A stretch of DNA of 21,678 nucleotides from ZC4RG30 sp041168985 (GTDB taxonomy: Bacteria > Pseudomonadota > Gammaproteobacteria > Steroidobacterales > Steroidobacteraceae), in contig JBEEKA010000093.1 of assembly GCA_041168985.1 (NCBI GenBank), positions 1-21,678 on the forward strand. The letters are read 5' to 3'. Shown one piece after another: positions 6,024-15,418 of this stretch; position 1 is the stretch's first letter, and the number at the start of each line of letters is the position of its first letter. The notes beneath the pieces are model-generated. The model saw nothing but the letters and a program-made list of their open reading frames with translations. It was not told the DNA's origin and ran no database searches. Position numbers and translations under genes: made by a program.

Positions 6024-6827
6024 TCACTTCTCTCCGGCGGCGACGGTCTTTTCCTCGTTGAGCAGCACCAGCACGACGCGACGGTTGGCATTGCGGGCTT
6101 CGGCGCTGTCGTTGGGACGCAGCGGGCGGAACTCGCCGTAGGCCACCACCGCCAGGCGGGCCGGGTCCACCCCATTATCCGTCAAAAGATGGACGACGCT
6201 CGCGGCGCGTCCTGCGGAAAGCTCCCAGTTGGAGGCATATGCCGCCGTGCGGATCGGGCGGTCGTCGGTATGGCCTTCGACCCGGATCTGCGACGCGAAG
6301 GGTTTGAGGGTCTGGGCAAGCTGCGCCAGCACCGGCTGCGCGGTGGCAGACACGTTGGCGGCACCGCTCTGGAACAGGATGTCCGTGCCGATCTCGATCT
6401 CGACCGAAGTCGCATTACGCCGGATCTTCACCAGTTTGGCGTCGATGAGCGGTGCCATGGCCTGCTCCACCCCGTTCGCCATGTCGCGCAGGTTGCGCGC
6501 CCTGTCGTCGGCCCCGTCGTTCGAGGGTTTCTGCGGGTTTGACAGATGCGGACGCTCCGCCAGAAGCGACTCCTGGACGATGCTCAGCTGCAGGTCGGCG
6601 CCGGAGCCGATGCGCGCGTGGCCGGCCTGCACGGGGTCGAAGGTCGTGGGCTCGCCGCGGAACGCCGCGCTCAGGGAGTCCGACAGGATGCGGTACTTGC
6701 CGTCGTTCACCGACGAGATGGCGTACATCACGACGAAGAAAGCCAGCAGGAGGGTGACGAGGTCGCCATAGGGAATGGCCCAGGCCTCGTGGTTGGTGTG
6801 TTCTTCGTGCTTTCGGCGGCGGGCCAT
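6024..6827 (-). CDS. motD: Flagellar stator protein MotD (MotB family)
   Basis: This 267-residue protein is the B-type stator subunit that anchors the ion channel to peptidoglycan. A basic N-terminus precedes the single membrane helix (about residues 20-39), with the ion-binding Asp22 in PYGDLVTLLL. A flexible plug/linker follows, then an OmpA-like peptidoglycan-binding domain with IRVEGHTDDRP (181-191) and NWELSAGRA (200-208). The ATG at 6827 has GGAGG upstream. It sits 17 bases after motC. Assignment to MotD rather than MotB rests on the neighbouring MotC-type gene and on the cluster position after fliA. Proton or sodium use cannot be decided from sequence here. Confidence 0.92.
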   Translation of the reverse strand: MARRRKHEEHTNHEAWAIPYGDLVTLLLAFFVVMYAISSVNDGKYRILSDSLSAAFRGEPTTFDPVQAGHARIGSGADLQLSIVQESLLAERPHLSNPQKPSNDGADDRARNLRDMANGVEQAMAPLIDAKLVKIRRNATSVEIEIGTDILFQSGAANVSATAQPVLAQLAQTLKPFASQIRVEGHTDDRPIRTAAYASNWELSAGRAASVVHLLTDNGVDPARLAVVAYGEFRPLRPNDSAEARNANRRVVLVLLNEEKTVAAGEK

Positions 6828-6844
6828 GTCGGCCTCCGGGTGCG

Positions 6845-7585
6845 TCAGTCCAGGTAACCGGTGAGCTTGGCCTCGATCGCGCGCGGATTCTCACCCTGAG
6901 CGATGGAGATCATGCCTTCCAGCATCATCTCGCGCACGTGCGTCTGTGCGGCGATGACGGTCTTGAGCTTGCGGGAAACGGGCAGGAACAGCAGGTTCGC
7001 GAGCCCGATGCCGTAGACCGTGGCCGTGAAAGCGGCGGCAATGCCATGGCCGAGCTTGCTCGGGTCGGCGAGGTTCTGCATGACGGCCATCAGGCCCAGG
7101 ACCGCGCCGATGATGCCCAGCGTGGGGGCATAGATGCCCATGCCCTCGAACACGCCTGCGGCGCGCAGGTCGGCGGCCTCGCGCGACCCGAGTTCGACAT
7201 CGAGGATGTCGCGGATGGCATCGGGTTCGCTGCCGTCGATGACGAGCTGCAGCCCCTTGCGCAGGAAGGGGTCGGACTCGTTGGCCAGCATCGGCTCGAG
7301 GCCAAGCAGCCCCTGGCGCCGCGCGATCTGCGACCACTCGACTATCTTGCGGATCTGGTTCTCGGGATCGTGCACTGGCGGCCGGAAGATCCACGGCAGG
7401 ATGTTGAAGGCCTGCTTCATCACCTGCAGCGGCGTCTGGATCAGGATCGAGGCGAAGGTCCCGACGATGACGATCATGAACGCCGCCGAGGACACGAGCG
7501 CATGCAGGCCCGCGCCCTTCAGCACGGCGCCGACGAGTACGGCGACGAGGGCCAGCGCGAGACCGACGAGACTGAGGATATCCAC
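6845..7585 (-). CDS. motC: Flagellar stator protein MotC (MotA family)
   Basis: A 246-residue four-helix membrane protein of the MotA family that forms the stator ring with MotD and turns ion flow into rotor torque. Helices lie at about 3-22, 32-51, 150-170 and 183-203. The cytoplasmic loop keeps the charged residues that interact with FliG in Escherichia coli: Arg90 and Glu97 in RRQGLLGLE. The channel prolines are at 154 (YAPTLGIIG) and 202. Translation starts with GTG two bases after the fliA stop. Because its torque loop is intact, a FliG partner should exist even though fliG is not in this window. No cheY/cheZ/cheA genes separate it from fliA. Confidence 0.92.
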   Translation of the reverse strand: MDILSLVGLALALVAVLVGAVLKGAGLHALVSSAAFMIVIVGTFASILIQTPLQVMKQAFNILPWIFRPPVHDPENQIRKIVEWSQIARRQGLLGLEPMLANESDPFLRKGLQLVIDGSEPDAIRDILDVELGSREAADLRAAGVFEGMGIYAPTLGIIGAVLGLMAVMQNLADPSKLGHGIAAAFTATVYGIGLANLLFLPVSRKLKTVIAAQTHVREMMLEGMISIAQGENPRAIEAKLTGYLD

Positions 7586-7587
7586 GG

Positions 7588-8313
7588 TCAGGATCCCCTG
7601 CGGTCCATCCAGCCTTCGAGGCGCGCCCGCAGGCGCGACATCGCCTGCCCGTGCAGCTGGCTGACGCGGGATTCCGTGACGTTCAGGACCGCGCCGATTT
7701 CCTTCAGGTTGAGTTCGTCGTCGTAGTACAGCGACATGACGAGCCGCTCCCGTTCGGGCAGTCCGGCGATCGCCCCGGCCAGCGCCTCCCGGAACATCTG
7801 GTCCTGGGTGTCGCGCAGCGGATCGACGCCGCGGTCCGCGATGTCGGCCGTGCTCGGCACGTCCTCGATGCTCGTGAGGTTGCAGGTCGAGGCGTCCTGG
7901 ACGACGCGATGGTATTCGGCGAGGTCGATGCCCAGCTGCGCTGCGATCTCGACGTCGCGAGCCTCCCGGCCGTGGCGGTTCTCGACTTCGCGGATGGCGT
8001 CCGACACCTCGCGCGCGCGGCGGTGGACCGAGCGCGGCGTCCAGTCGACTTCCCGCAGGGCGTCGATCATTGCGCCGCGTATGCGGATGCCGGCATAGGT
8101 TTCGAAACTCGCACCGCGGTCAGCGGTGAAGTTCCCGGCCGCCTCGAGCAGGCCGATCATGCCGGCCTGGATGAGGTCATCGACCTCGACGGAGGGCGGC
8201 AGGCGGGCGGCAAGGTGGTAGGCGATGCGCTTGACGAGTTCCGCATGGCGGGCGACCAGGGCATCGGTTTCCCGTCCCTTGCCCGCGGACTTGTAAGCGC
8301 TGGCCGCATTCAC
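7588..8313 (-). CDS. fliA: RNA polymerase sigma factor FliA (sigma-28)
   Basis: A 241-residue sigma factor for late flagellar genes such as flagellin. Region 2 includes DDLIQAGMIGLLEAAGNF and SFETYAGIRIRGAMIDALRE, and is followed by WTPRSVHRRAREV, which is distinctive for FliA. Region 4 reads LPERERLVMSLYYDDELNLKEIG with the helix-turn-helix NVTESRVSQLHGQAMSRLR. The start is a GTG overlapping the flhG stop (GTGA), so the two are coupled. Its anti-sigma factor FlgM is not in the window. Gene order flhF-flhG-fliA is standard in polar-flagellated gammaproteobacteria. Confidence 0.95.
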   Translation of the reverse strand: MNAASAYKSAGKGRETDALVARHAELVKRIAYHLAARLPPSVEVDDLIQAGMIGLLEAAGNFTADRGASFETYAGIRIRGAMIDALREVDWTPRSVHRRAREVSDAIREVENRHGREARDVEIAAQLGIDLAEYHRVVQDASTCNLTSIEDVPSTADIADRGVDPLRDTQDQMFREALAGAIAGLPERERLVMSLYYDDELNLKEIGAVLNVTESRVSQLHGQAMSRLRARLEGWMDRRGS

Positions 8314-9197
8314 CTCACGGGCTCCAGCGCCGGCGTGGGCGTGGCGACGAGGCGTTCGACGAAGAACTCGAGGTTGCCGCGCGGACCCGTGGCGGTCGGC
8401 CAGGTCATGACGGCACGCGCGAGTTTCGTGAACGCGCGCGAGGCGGGACCGGACGGGAAGGCTTCGAGCACGGTGCGCTGTTCGCGGATGGCCTGACGGA
8501 CGAACGGATCGTCCGGGATCTCCCCGGCGTAGTCGAGAACCACGTCGAGGAACCGGCTGGTCACGCGTTCGAGCTTGCGAAAGACCGTTTCGCCATCGCC
8601 GGGGCGCGCGGCCATGTTGGCCAGGATGCGGAACCGCTGCAGGCCGTGGTCACGACGCAGCACCTTGATCAGCGCGTAGGCGTCGGTCAGCGAGGCGGGT
8701 TCGTCGCGCAGGACCACGAGCACATGCTGCGCGGCCTGGCAGAGCTGGCGCACGCCATCGGCGATGCCGGCCGCCGTATCGACGATCAGCACGTCGAGGC
8801 TCGTCGTGAGGTTGCTGAAGGCCTGCACGAGACCGAGATGCTCGCGGGTCGACAGCTCCGACAGGCGCGCGACACCCGAGGCAGCCGGGATGATGCGGAA
8901 ACCCTGCTTCGTCTCGATGATCGCTTCCTCGAGCGTGCAGCGGCCGTCCAGCACATGCTCGAGCGTGAAGCGCGGCGTCACGCCGAGCAGCACGTCGACG
9001 TTCGCGAGGCCGAGGTCGCCATCGAGCACCAGCACGCGCTTTCCCTCCCGGGTCAGCGCCATGGCGAGGTTCACGGACACGCAACTCTTGCCGACGCCGC
9101 CCTTGCCACCGCTAACCGCGATGACCTGGACCGGGCTGGGTCGCGCGGCGGCGCGGATACCGGCAGCCTGGTCGGCGTCGAAACTATGCAATGGCAT
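8310..9197 (-). CDS. flhG: Flagellar number regulator FlhG (FleN), MinD/ParA-type ATPase
   Basis: A 295-residue ATPase that limits flagellar number and, in Pseudomonas, antagonises the master regulator FleQ. The deviant Walker A motif is KGGVGKS (32-38), followed by VLVLDGDLGLANVDVLLG and a switch region near IVDTAAGI. A DQxxGLR-like activation element, usual at the N-terminus of FlhG, may correspond to DADQAAGIR (7-15). The start was set at the ATG at 9197, giving a 14-base overlap with flhF; a longer frame starting at 9248 adds 17 residues that do not look like FlhG. The stop overlaps the fliA start. Confidence 0.93.
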   Translation of the reverse strand: MPLHSFDADQAAGIRAAARPSPVQVIAVSGGKGGVGKSCVSVNLAMALTREGKRVLVLDGDLGLANVDVLLGVTPRFTLEHVLDGRCTLEEAIIETKQGFRIIPAASGVARLSELSTREHLGLVQAFSNLTTSLDVLIVDTAAGIADGVRQLCQAAQHVLVVLRDEPASLTDAYALIKVLRRDHGLQRFRILANMAARPGDGETVFRKLERVTSRFLDVVLDYAGEIPDDPFVRQAIREQRTVLEAFPSGPASRAFTKLARAVMTWPTATGPRGNLEFFVERLVATPTPALEPVR

Positions 9198-10359
9198 GCG
9201 CGATTCTCCCGAAAGTGCGCGACAGCAGGTCCTCGCCTGCCGCCGCACCGGCCTCGCGCGCCAGTTTCACGGCGCGGACGACCAGATGGTGCGCGCGGGC
9301 GGGCGCCAGGTCTTCTGGAATGCGCTGGCCGTCGCTCGTATAGCCGACGGGCAAACGGGTCTGGGCCAGCAGGGAGATCGTACCGCCAAGACTGGTCGCT
9401 TCGTCCAGTTTGGTGAGCAGGCAGCAGGTGGGAGCGAACGGCTGGAACCCGCGGTGGGCCTCCACGAGCACGCCCGCCTGCGCGGCAGCAGACAGGACGA
9501 GGCAGCAGCGGACCTGCGCCAGCGCCGTGGCCGCGCAGAATTCGGCCGCACGCAGCGGCAGTTCCGGGTCCCGGGGGCTCTGCCCTGCGGTGTCGATGAG
9601 CACGAGCCGACGGTCTGGCAGGTTCGCCAGCAGCGTCGGGAGTTCGTCGACGTCGTCGAGCACGAAGGCCTCGACGCCCAGCAGCCGGCCCAGCACCTTT
9701 AGCTGCTCCTGCGCGCCGAAGCGCTGGGAGTCGATGGAAACAAGGGCGATGTCGCGGGGGCCATGACGCATCACCCAGCGGGCCGCAAGTTTCGCGATGG
9801 CCGTGGTCTTGCCGACGCCCGTCGGGCCGACGAAGGCCATCCGGCCCCCGTGGTCCAGCAGCGCGTCGCCGGTGACCTGTAGCCGGTTCGCCAGCGAAAC
9901 CAGGACCCGACGCTTGGCCTCGTCGTACGTCAGTTCCTCGGGGAGCGTGGCCAGAAGGTCGGCCGCCAGTTCGCAGGCGATACCCAGTTCCGCGAGCATC
10001 TTCAGCAGCTCCGCCTGCACCGGCGCCCGACGCGCGAGGTCGTTCCAGGCCAGCTGCGCCATCTGGGTCTCGAGGATGCGGCGCATGCTGCGCAGCTCGG
10101 CGCGCATCTCCGCATCGGCCGGCGCCTGCTGCAGGGCATGCAGCGACGCCAGCGTCGGCACCAGTTCCGGGGGTGCGGCCGGGGCGGCGACCTGGTGTGG
10201 CACCGTCACCTCGTGGGCCTCGGCATCGACGGCGGCCGACACCTCGACGCCACCCGGGACATGGCGCGTGGAGAGGATCACTGCATCCGGTCCCTGCTCG
10301 TCGCGCACCTGGCGCAGGGCCTGGCGCATGTCGCGGGCGATGAACGTCCTGATCTTCAT
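9184..10359 (-). CDS. flhF: Flagellar placement GTPase FlhF (SRP family)
   Basis: A 391-residue signal-recognition-type GTPase that marks the pole and recruits the first flagellar parts. The N-terminal B domain begins MKIRTFIARDMRQALRQV and includes GPDAVILSTR (24-33). A variable Ala-rich linker follows, then the N and G domains with the G1 motif GPTGVGKTT (178-186), later IDTAGQSPRD (G3) and LTKLDEA (G4). Length is normal for the family. The ATG at 10359 follows the flhA stop by 27 bases. Together with FlhG it predicts one or few polar flagella. Confidence 0.94.
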   Translation of the reverse strand: MKIRTFIARDMRQALRQVRDEQGPDAVILSTRHVPGGVEVSAAVDAEAHEVTVPHQVAAPAAPPELVPTLASLHALQQAPADAEMRAELRSMRRILETQMAQLAWNDLARRAPVQAELLKMLAELGIACELAADLLATLPEELTYDEAKRRVLVSLANRLQVTGDALLDHGGRMAFVGPTGVGKTTAIAKLAARWVMRHGPRDIALVSIDSQRFGAQEQLKVLGRLLGVEAFVLDDVDELPTLLANLPDRRLVLIDTAGQSPRDPELPLRAAEFCAATALAQVRCCLVLSAAAQAGVLVEAHRGFQPFAPTCCLLTKLDEATSLGGTISLLAQTRLPVGYTSDGQRIPEDLAPARAHHLVVRAVKLAREAGAAAGEDLLSRTFGRIAHAIA

Positions 10360-10386
10360 GGTCGAATGTCCTGTGTCGATGCCGCG

Positions 10387-12474
10387 TCAGCGGCCCACCG
10401 CCGTGACCAGCCGCACCTTGCGGCTGTCCGGAATCTCGTTCCACGCCAGTACCTGCAGGCCCTGCACGCCGGCGCGCACGAAGCGCGCAAGGCTCGAACG
10501 CAGCACCGGCGGGACCAGCAGCACGGCCGGCTCGCCGAGCATTTCCTGACGGCGGGTCGCGTCGTTGAGACGCTGCTGCAGTCTTTCGGCCAGGCCCGGC
10601 TCGAGGCCAGGCGTCGCGCCCGAGCCCGAGGCCAGTGAGTTCTGCAGGAGCTGCTCGAGGTCGGGATCCAGCGTGATCACCGGCAACTCGTCCTTCAGGC
10701 CGGCGAGCTCCTGCACGATCTGGCGACCGAGCGCGACGCGAACCTGCGCGACGAGGGCCTGCGGGTCCTGCGTGCGCGGGGCATGGTCGGCAAGTGTCTC
10801 GATGATGGTGCGCATGTTGCGCACCGGCACGCGCTCGGCCAGCAGGGACTGGAGGACGCGCACCACGACGTTCAGCGGCAGCAGCTTCGGCACCAGGTCT
10901 TCCACGAGCTTCGGCGCGGTCTTCGACAGCGCATTGAGCAGCTGCTGCACTTCCTCGTGGCCGAGCAGTTCGTGCGCGTGCTGCTGCACGACGTGCTGGA
11001 GATGCGTCGCGATCACCGTGCTCGGGTCGACGACGGTATAGCCCAGTGTCTGTGCGTGGTCGCGCTGCGCGGGGTCGATCCACACGGCATCCATCCCGAA
11101 GGCAGGATCCTTCGTCTCGATGCCGGTGAGCTTGCCGAACACGCTGCCGGGGTTGATCGCCAGGTCCTTGTCTGGATGGATCGTGCCCTCGCCCACCGGG
11201 ACGCCCGACAGGTTGATGCGGTAAAGCGACGGGCTGAATTCGAGGTTGTCCCGGATATGCACGGCGGGGACGAGGAAGCCGAGTTCCTGCGTCAGCTTGC
11301 GGCGCACGCCCTTCACGCGAGCGAGCAGGTCGCCGCCCTGGGCCGGATCGACCAGCGGCACGATCCGGTAGCCGACCTCCAGGCCAAGCAGGTCCACCGG
11401 CCGAACATCTTCCCAGGACAGGTCGCGCTGTTCGGGCGTCACCACCGGAACCGGCGGCACGTTGATCTCCTCGGCGGCGCGGGCCGCCGCGGCCTCGCGG
11501 CTCTTCTGCAGCAGGAAGGCGACGCCGGCACAGAAGGCCGCGAAGAACAGGAAGGCCAGGTTGGGCATGCCCGGGATCATGCCCATCAGCGCGATGACAC
11601 CCGCGGCCACGTACAAGGCACGCGGCTGGCCGAGCTGCTTGCCGATCTCGCCGCCCATGTCCTGCTGGCCGGACACTCGCGTCACGATGATCGCGACGGC
11701 GGTCGACAGCAGCAGCGCCGGCACCTGCGCGACGAGGCCGTCGCCGATGGTGAGCAGCGTGTAGGTGCGGGCCGCGTCGCCGACCGCCATGTCGTGGGCC
11801 ATCACGCCGATCGCCAGCCCGCCGACGATGTTCAGCACGAGGATCAGGATGCCGGCGGTGGCATCGCCACGGACGAACTTGCTGGCACCGTCCATGGAAC
11901 CGTAGAAGTCGGCCTCGATGCGCACCTCGTTGCGGCGCTCGCGGGCCTGGTCCTGGTTGATCAGGCCGGCATTGAGGTCGGCGTCGATCGCCATCTGCTT
12001 GCCGGGCATCGCGTCGAGGGTGAACCGCGCGGTCACTTCGGAAATGCGGCCCGCGCCCTTCGTGACGACGACGAAATTGATGATGGTGAGGATGATGAAG
12101 ACGACGACGCCGACCGCGTAATTGCCCCCGACGACGAATTCGCCGAAGGATTCGATGACGTGACCGGCGGCGCCCGTGCCGGTATGGCCGTGCAGGAGCA
12201 CCACGCGGGTCGAGGCGACGTTGAGCGCCAGGCGCAGCAGGGTCGCCAGCAGCAGCACGCTCGGGAAGACGCCGAACTCGAGCGGCCGGGCGACGTAGAA
12301 CACGCCCATCAGCACCACCAGCGACAGGGCGATGTTGAAGGTGAACAGCACGTCCAGCGCCACGGGGGGCATCGGCACGATCACCATGGCCAGGACCGCC
12401 AGGATTCCGACGGGCACGCCAAGGCCGCTGCGGAGCAGTCGGCTGAGGTTGTCGTTCGCGGCAGTTTCGGCCAT
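10387..12474 (-). CDS. flhA: Flagellar export gate protein FlhA
   Basis: This 695-residue protein forms the nonameric export gate. The N-terminal half has about eight membrane helices, with the conserved FHIPEP-family segment RFTLDAMPGKQMAIDADLNAGLI-type sequence near residues 150-172, described here as the loop between helices. A linker rich in Ala/Glu follows, then the large cytoplasmic domain (from about residue 350) that docks chaperone-substrate complexes. The final stretch ends at about 695, normal for FlhA. The start ATG at 12474 has AGGA just upstream and lies 6 bases after the flhB stop. Confidence 0.96.
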   Translation of the reverse strand: MAETAANDNLSRLLRSGLGVPVGILAVLAMVIVPMPPVALDVLFTFNIALSLVVLMGVFYVARPLEFGVFPSVLLLATLLRLALNVASTRVVLLHGHTGTGAAGHVIESFGEFVVGGNYAVGVVVFIILTIINFVVVTKGAGRISEVTARFTLDAMPGKQMAIDADLNAGLINQDQARERRNEVRIEADFYGSMDGASKFVRGDATAGILILVLNIVGGLAIGVMAHDMAVGDAARTYTLLTIGDGLVAQVPALLLSTAVAIIVTRVSGQQDMGGEIGKQLGQPRALYVAAGVIALMGMIPGMPNLAFLFFAAFCAGVAFLLQKSREAAAARAAEEINVPPVPVVTPEQRDLSWEDVRPVDLLGLEVGYRIVPLVDPAQGGDLLARVKGVRRKLTQELGFLVPAVHIRDNLEFSPSLYRINLSGVPVGEGTIHPDKDLAINPGSVFGKLTGIETKDPAFGMDAVWIDPAQRDHAQTLGYTVVDPSTVIATHLQHVVQQHAHELLGHEEVQQLLNALSKTAPKLVEDLVPKLLPLNVVVRVLQSLLAERVPVRNMRTIIETLADHAPRTQDPQALVAQVRVALGRQIVQELAGLKDELPVITLDPDLEQLLQNSLASGSGATPGLEPGLAERLQQRLNDATRRQEMLGEPAVLLVPPVLRSSLARFVRAGVQGLQVLAWNEIPDSRKVRLVTAVGR

Positions 12475-12480
12475 GGGTCC

Positions 12481-13593
12481 TTATTCCCTGAAATCGATGA
12501 CCGGCACGGGCGGCAACGCCTGTTTCTCGCGGCGGGCGGCACGGAGCTGGAAGATGTAAGTCAGCACCTGCGCGACCGCGACGTACAGCGTCGACGGAAT
12601 TTCGTCACCGATCTCGACGTTACGATGCAAGGCGCGGGCCAACGGCGGGGCCTCGAAGATCGGTACCTGGTGCTCGGTGGCGACTTCGCGGATCCTGGCC
12701 GCCACGAAATCCACGCCCTTCGCGACGACCACCGGGGCCCGATGGCGCTTTTCGTCATATCGCAGGGCCACGGCGAAGTGGGTCGGGTTGACGACGATGA
12801 CGTCCGCCTTGGGCACGTCCTGCATCATCCGGCGCTGGGCACGCTCCCGCATCAGGCGACGGATCTGCCCCCTCACCTCCGGCGAACCATCGTTTTCCCG
12901 CATCTCCTGCTTGATCTCCTCGCGGGTCATGCGCAAGTCGCGGTTGTACTGCCAGAACTGGAAGGGCACGTCGATGGCGGCGATCAGGATCAGCGCCGCG
13001 GTCAGCGCGGTCAGGGCCTGGCCGCCGATCGCGATCGACTGGCCGACCGCGGGCCCGATGGGCTGCGAGCCCAGGGCCATCATTTCCTTGAAGTGGATCG
13101 CGAAGACCACCATGCCCGCCGTGGCGACGACACCGAACTTGGCGAGCGACTTGCCGAGTTCGACCGCGCTGCGCAGGGAGAACATCCGGCCGAAGCCCGC
13201 GATGGGGTCGAGGCGGTCGAAGCGCGGCGCCAGCGCGGTGGCGCTGAAGGACCAGCCCCCCAGGACCAGGGGTGCACCCAGCGCGGCCACCAGCGTCAGC
13301 ACGAGGATCGGAGAGATCGTAATGGCCGCGTTCAGGGCTGCTTCGCCCAGCGCCGGTACCATGCGCGATGGATCAATCGCCTCCTCCCGGTCGAGCATCA
13401 GGCCGTGCCGCATGAGTTCGCCCAGTCGCTCGCCGAGCGTGGGACCGAGGGCCTGCAGGCCCAGGCCCGCGGTCAGCATCACGGCCGCGGCGGTCAGGTC
13501 GCGCGAGCGCGGGATCTGGCCATTGCGACGGGCCTCGTCGATCCGTTTCTGTGTCGGTGACTCTGTCCGGTCATGTTGATCGGTCTCGGCCAT
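12481..13593 (-). CDS. flhB: Flagellar export switch protein FlhB
   Basis: A 370-residue membrane protein that switches export from rod/hook to filament substrates. The N-terminus (DRTESPTQKRIDEARRNGQI) is typical, followed by four membrane helices. A cytoplasmic domain carries the self-cleavage motif NPTH at 269-272 (VVNPTHFAVALRYD), so autoprocessing is expected. It works with FliK, which is also encoded here, to measure hook length. It follows fliR by 4 bases and precedes flhA by 6, which implies one transcript. Confidence 0.96.
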   Translation of the reverse strand: MAETDQHDRTESPTQKRIDEARRNGQIPRSRDLTAAAVMLTAGLGLQALGPTLGERLGELMRHGLMLDREEAIDPSRMVPALGEAALNAAITISPILVLTLVAALGAPLVLGGWSFSATALAPRFDRLDPIAGFGRMFSLRSAVELGKSLAKFGVVATAGMVVFAIHFKEMMALGSQPIGPAVGQSIAIGGQALTALTAALILIAAIDVPFQFWQYNRDLRMTREEIKQEMRENDGSPEVRGQIRRLMRERAQRRMMQDVPKADVIVVNPTHFAVALRYDEKRHRAPVVVAKGVDFVAARIREVATEHQVPIFEAPPLARALHRNVEIGDEIPSTLYVAVAQVLTYIFQLRAARREKQALPPVPVIDFRE

Positions 13594-13597
13594 GGCC

Positions 13598-14377
13598 TCA
13601 GCCCCCCTGCCCCAGGAGACGGCCCAGGACCCGGAAGCCCTCGGTCATCAGCGTGATGAAGCCGTGTTGCACCGACGGCAGACCCATCATCACGACGGCC
13701 AGTCCGCAGACCAGCGTGACCGGGAAGCCGATGGCGAACAGGTTCAGGGCCGGCGCCGCGCGGCTCACGACGCCGAAGGCGAGGTTCACCACCAGGAGTG
13801 CCGTGACGCCCGGCAGCGAGACCAGCAGGGCGCCGCTGAAAATCTGCCCGCCCCACTGCACGACCTGCATGGCGCCGTCCGTGCCGAGTCCGGTCGTGCC
13901 GACGGGCAGGCTGCGGAATCCCTGCACCAGCGCATCGATGAGCGTCAGGTGGCCGTCGAGCGCGAGGAAGGTGAGCGTCACGAAGATCGAATAGAACTGG
14001 CCGATCACCGGCGTGCCGGTACCGCGCAGCGGGTCGACGTTGAAGGCGAAGGAGAGACCCATGCTGTTGGCCAGCAGCTGGCCCGCCATGGCAAGCGCAT
14101 CGAAGACCACCTGGACGACGAAGCCCATCGCGAGCCCGATGAGCAGCTGCTGGAAGGAGATGACGACCCCTTCGCCGGAAACCGGCGACACCGTGGGCTG
14201 GGGCAGCATCGGCGCGATGAGCAGCGTGATGGCTGCGGCAAGGATCAGGCGGCTGCGAGCCGGGAAATACCGCGCACCGAAGATCGGCGCCACCATCAGG
14301 CAGCCACCGATGCGTATGAAGGGCCAGAGGTAGAAGGCGACCCAGGATTCGAGTTGGCCGGCGGTGACCGTAAGCAC
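13598..14377 (-). CDS. fliR: Flagellar export gate protein FliR
   Basis: A 259-residue, highly hydrophobic protein with about six membrane helices that forms part of the FliPQR export channel. Recognisable segments are FYLWPFIRIGGCLMVAPIFG near residues 15-34 (typical N-terminal block) and GLAMGFVVQVVFDALAMAG near 95-113. The start is GTG at 14377, giving MLTVTAGQLESW. It follows fliQ by 15 bases. Length and gene order agree with FliR. Confidence 0.94.
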   Translation of the reverse strand: MLTVTAGQLESWVAFYLWPFIRIGGCLMVAPIFGARYFPARSRLILAAAITLLIAPMLPQPTVSPVSGEGVVISFQQLLIGLAMGFVVQVVFDALAMAGQLLANSMGLSFAFNVDPLRGTGTPVIGQFYSIFVTLTFLALDGHLTLIDALVQGFRSLPVGTTGLGTDGAMQVVQWGGQIFSGALLVSLPGVTALLVVNLAFGVVSRAAPALNLFAIGFPVTLVCGLAVVMMGLPSVQHGFITLMTEGFRVLGRLLGQGG

Positions 14378-14392
14378 GGCGGTATCACTGCC

Positions 14393-14662
14393 CTAGCGGA
14401 TGAGCTGCGGGATGCTCAGGAACAGCGCGCGCGTGTATTCGATGATCGTCTTCAGCATCCAGGGACCGGCGATGACCACCGTCGCCGCCATGCCGAGCAG
14501 CTTCGGGATGAACGACAGCGTCATCTCGTTGATCTGCGTCGCGGCCTGGAACACGCCGATGAGCAGACCCACGGACAGCGCGACCAGCAGCAGCGGCGCG
14601 GACAGCAGCAGCGTCATCTCGAGCGCGCGCGTACCGATGTTCATAACGATTTCCGGCGTCAT
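14393..14662 (-). CDS. fliQ: Flagellar export gate protein FliQ
   Basis: An 89-residue protein with two membrane helices (about residues 14-38 and 51-73), the usual size for FliQ. The segment GVFQAATQINEMTLSFIPK in the middle is diagnostic. It packs around the FliP-FliR core of the export channel. AGGAG lies 6 bases before the ATG and overlaps the fliP stop codon (TAGGAG), which couples the genes. Confidence 0.95.
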   Translation of the reverse strand: MTPEIVMNIGTRALEMTLLLSAPLLLVALSVGLLIGVFQAATQINEMTLSFIPKLLGMAATVVIAGPWMLKTIIEYTRALFLSIPQLIR

Positions 14663-14671
14663 GCGGCGCTC

Positions 14672-15418
14672 CTATCGATAGAAGCTGGCGGCCAGCGTTC
14701 CAACCAGCAGCGACCAGCCGTCCACCAGCACGAACAGCATGATCTTGAAGGGCAGCGATATCAGCACCGGGGAGAGCATCATCATGCCCATCGACATCAG
14801 CACGCTCGCGACGACGAGGTCGATGATGACGAAGGGGATGAAGACCATGAAACCGATCTGGAAGGCGGTCTTGAGCTCGGAAGTCGCGAAGGCCGGGACC
14901 AGTATCGACAGCGGCACGTCATCGGGCTTCTCGAAACCCTTGCCACCGGAAATGCGGACGAAGGTGGCTATGTCCGCTTCGCGCGTCTGGCGCAGCATGA
15001 ACTGCTTGAGCGGGCCGGCGCCGCGCGACAGCGCCTCGGTGGTTTCGATCTGCCCCGCCATGTAGGGCTGGACGGCCTCCGCATTGATGCGGTCTATGAC
15101 CGGCGACATCACGAAGAAGGTCAGGAACAGCGCGAGGCCGATCATGACCTGGTTCGGCGGCGACTGGCCGGCGCCGATCGCCTGCCGCAGGATCGACAGC
15201 ACGATGATGATGCGCGTGAACGCGGTCATCATCAGCAGGATGGCGGGCAGCATCGACACTGCCGTCATCAGCAGGAGGACCTGCAGCGTCAGCGAGTAAT
15301 TGCCGCCGCCGCTCACCGTGACGGCAGGCAGGCCCGGCGCGGCGGCCTGCGCCAGCTGCGGCAACAGCGCCGCGGCCAGCAGCGACAGCGCGCACAGGTG
15401 TGTCGACGGGCGGCTCAT
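14672..15418 (-). CDS. fliP: Flagellar export gate protein FliP
   Basis: A 248-residue protein with a cleavable signal peptide (about residues 1-25, ending AQA) and about four membrane helices. Conserved blocks include LLMMTAVSMLPAILLMMTAFTR-type sequence near 50-71, RQAIGAGQSPPNQVMIGLALFLT-type sequence near 77-99, and FVIIDLVVASVLMSMGMMMLSP near 190-211, all typical of FliP. It assembles the core of the export channel with help from FliO. Its ATG overlaps the fliO stop (ATGA). Confidence 0.95.
   Translation of the reverse strand: MSRPSTHLCALSLLAAALLPQLAQAAAPGLPAVTVSGGGNYSLTLQVLLLMTAVSMLPAILLMMTAFTRIIIVLSILRQAIGAGQSPPNQVMIGLALFLTFFVMSPVIDRINAEAVQPYMAGQIETTEALSRGAGPLKQFMLRQTREADIATFVRISGGKGFEKPDDVPLSILVPAFATSELKTAFQIGFMVFIPFVIIDLVVASVLMSMGMMMLSPVLISLPFKIMLFVLVDGWSLLVGTLAASFYR

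Noticed and set aside
9198..9248. A longer N-terminus for FlhG, 17 extra residues
   Set aside because: The extra residues lie wholly inside flhF and do not resemble FlhG; the ATG at 9197 gives a standard start.
10783..13560. A very long open frame on the plus strand (about 925 codons) opposite flhA and flhB
   Set aside because: Its product is rich in His, Asp, Gln, Arg and Gly without any recognisable domain, as expected for the antisense of GC-rich membrane-protein genes. flhA and flhB on the other strand are unmistakable.
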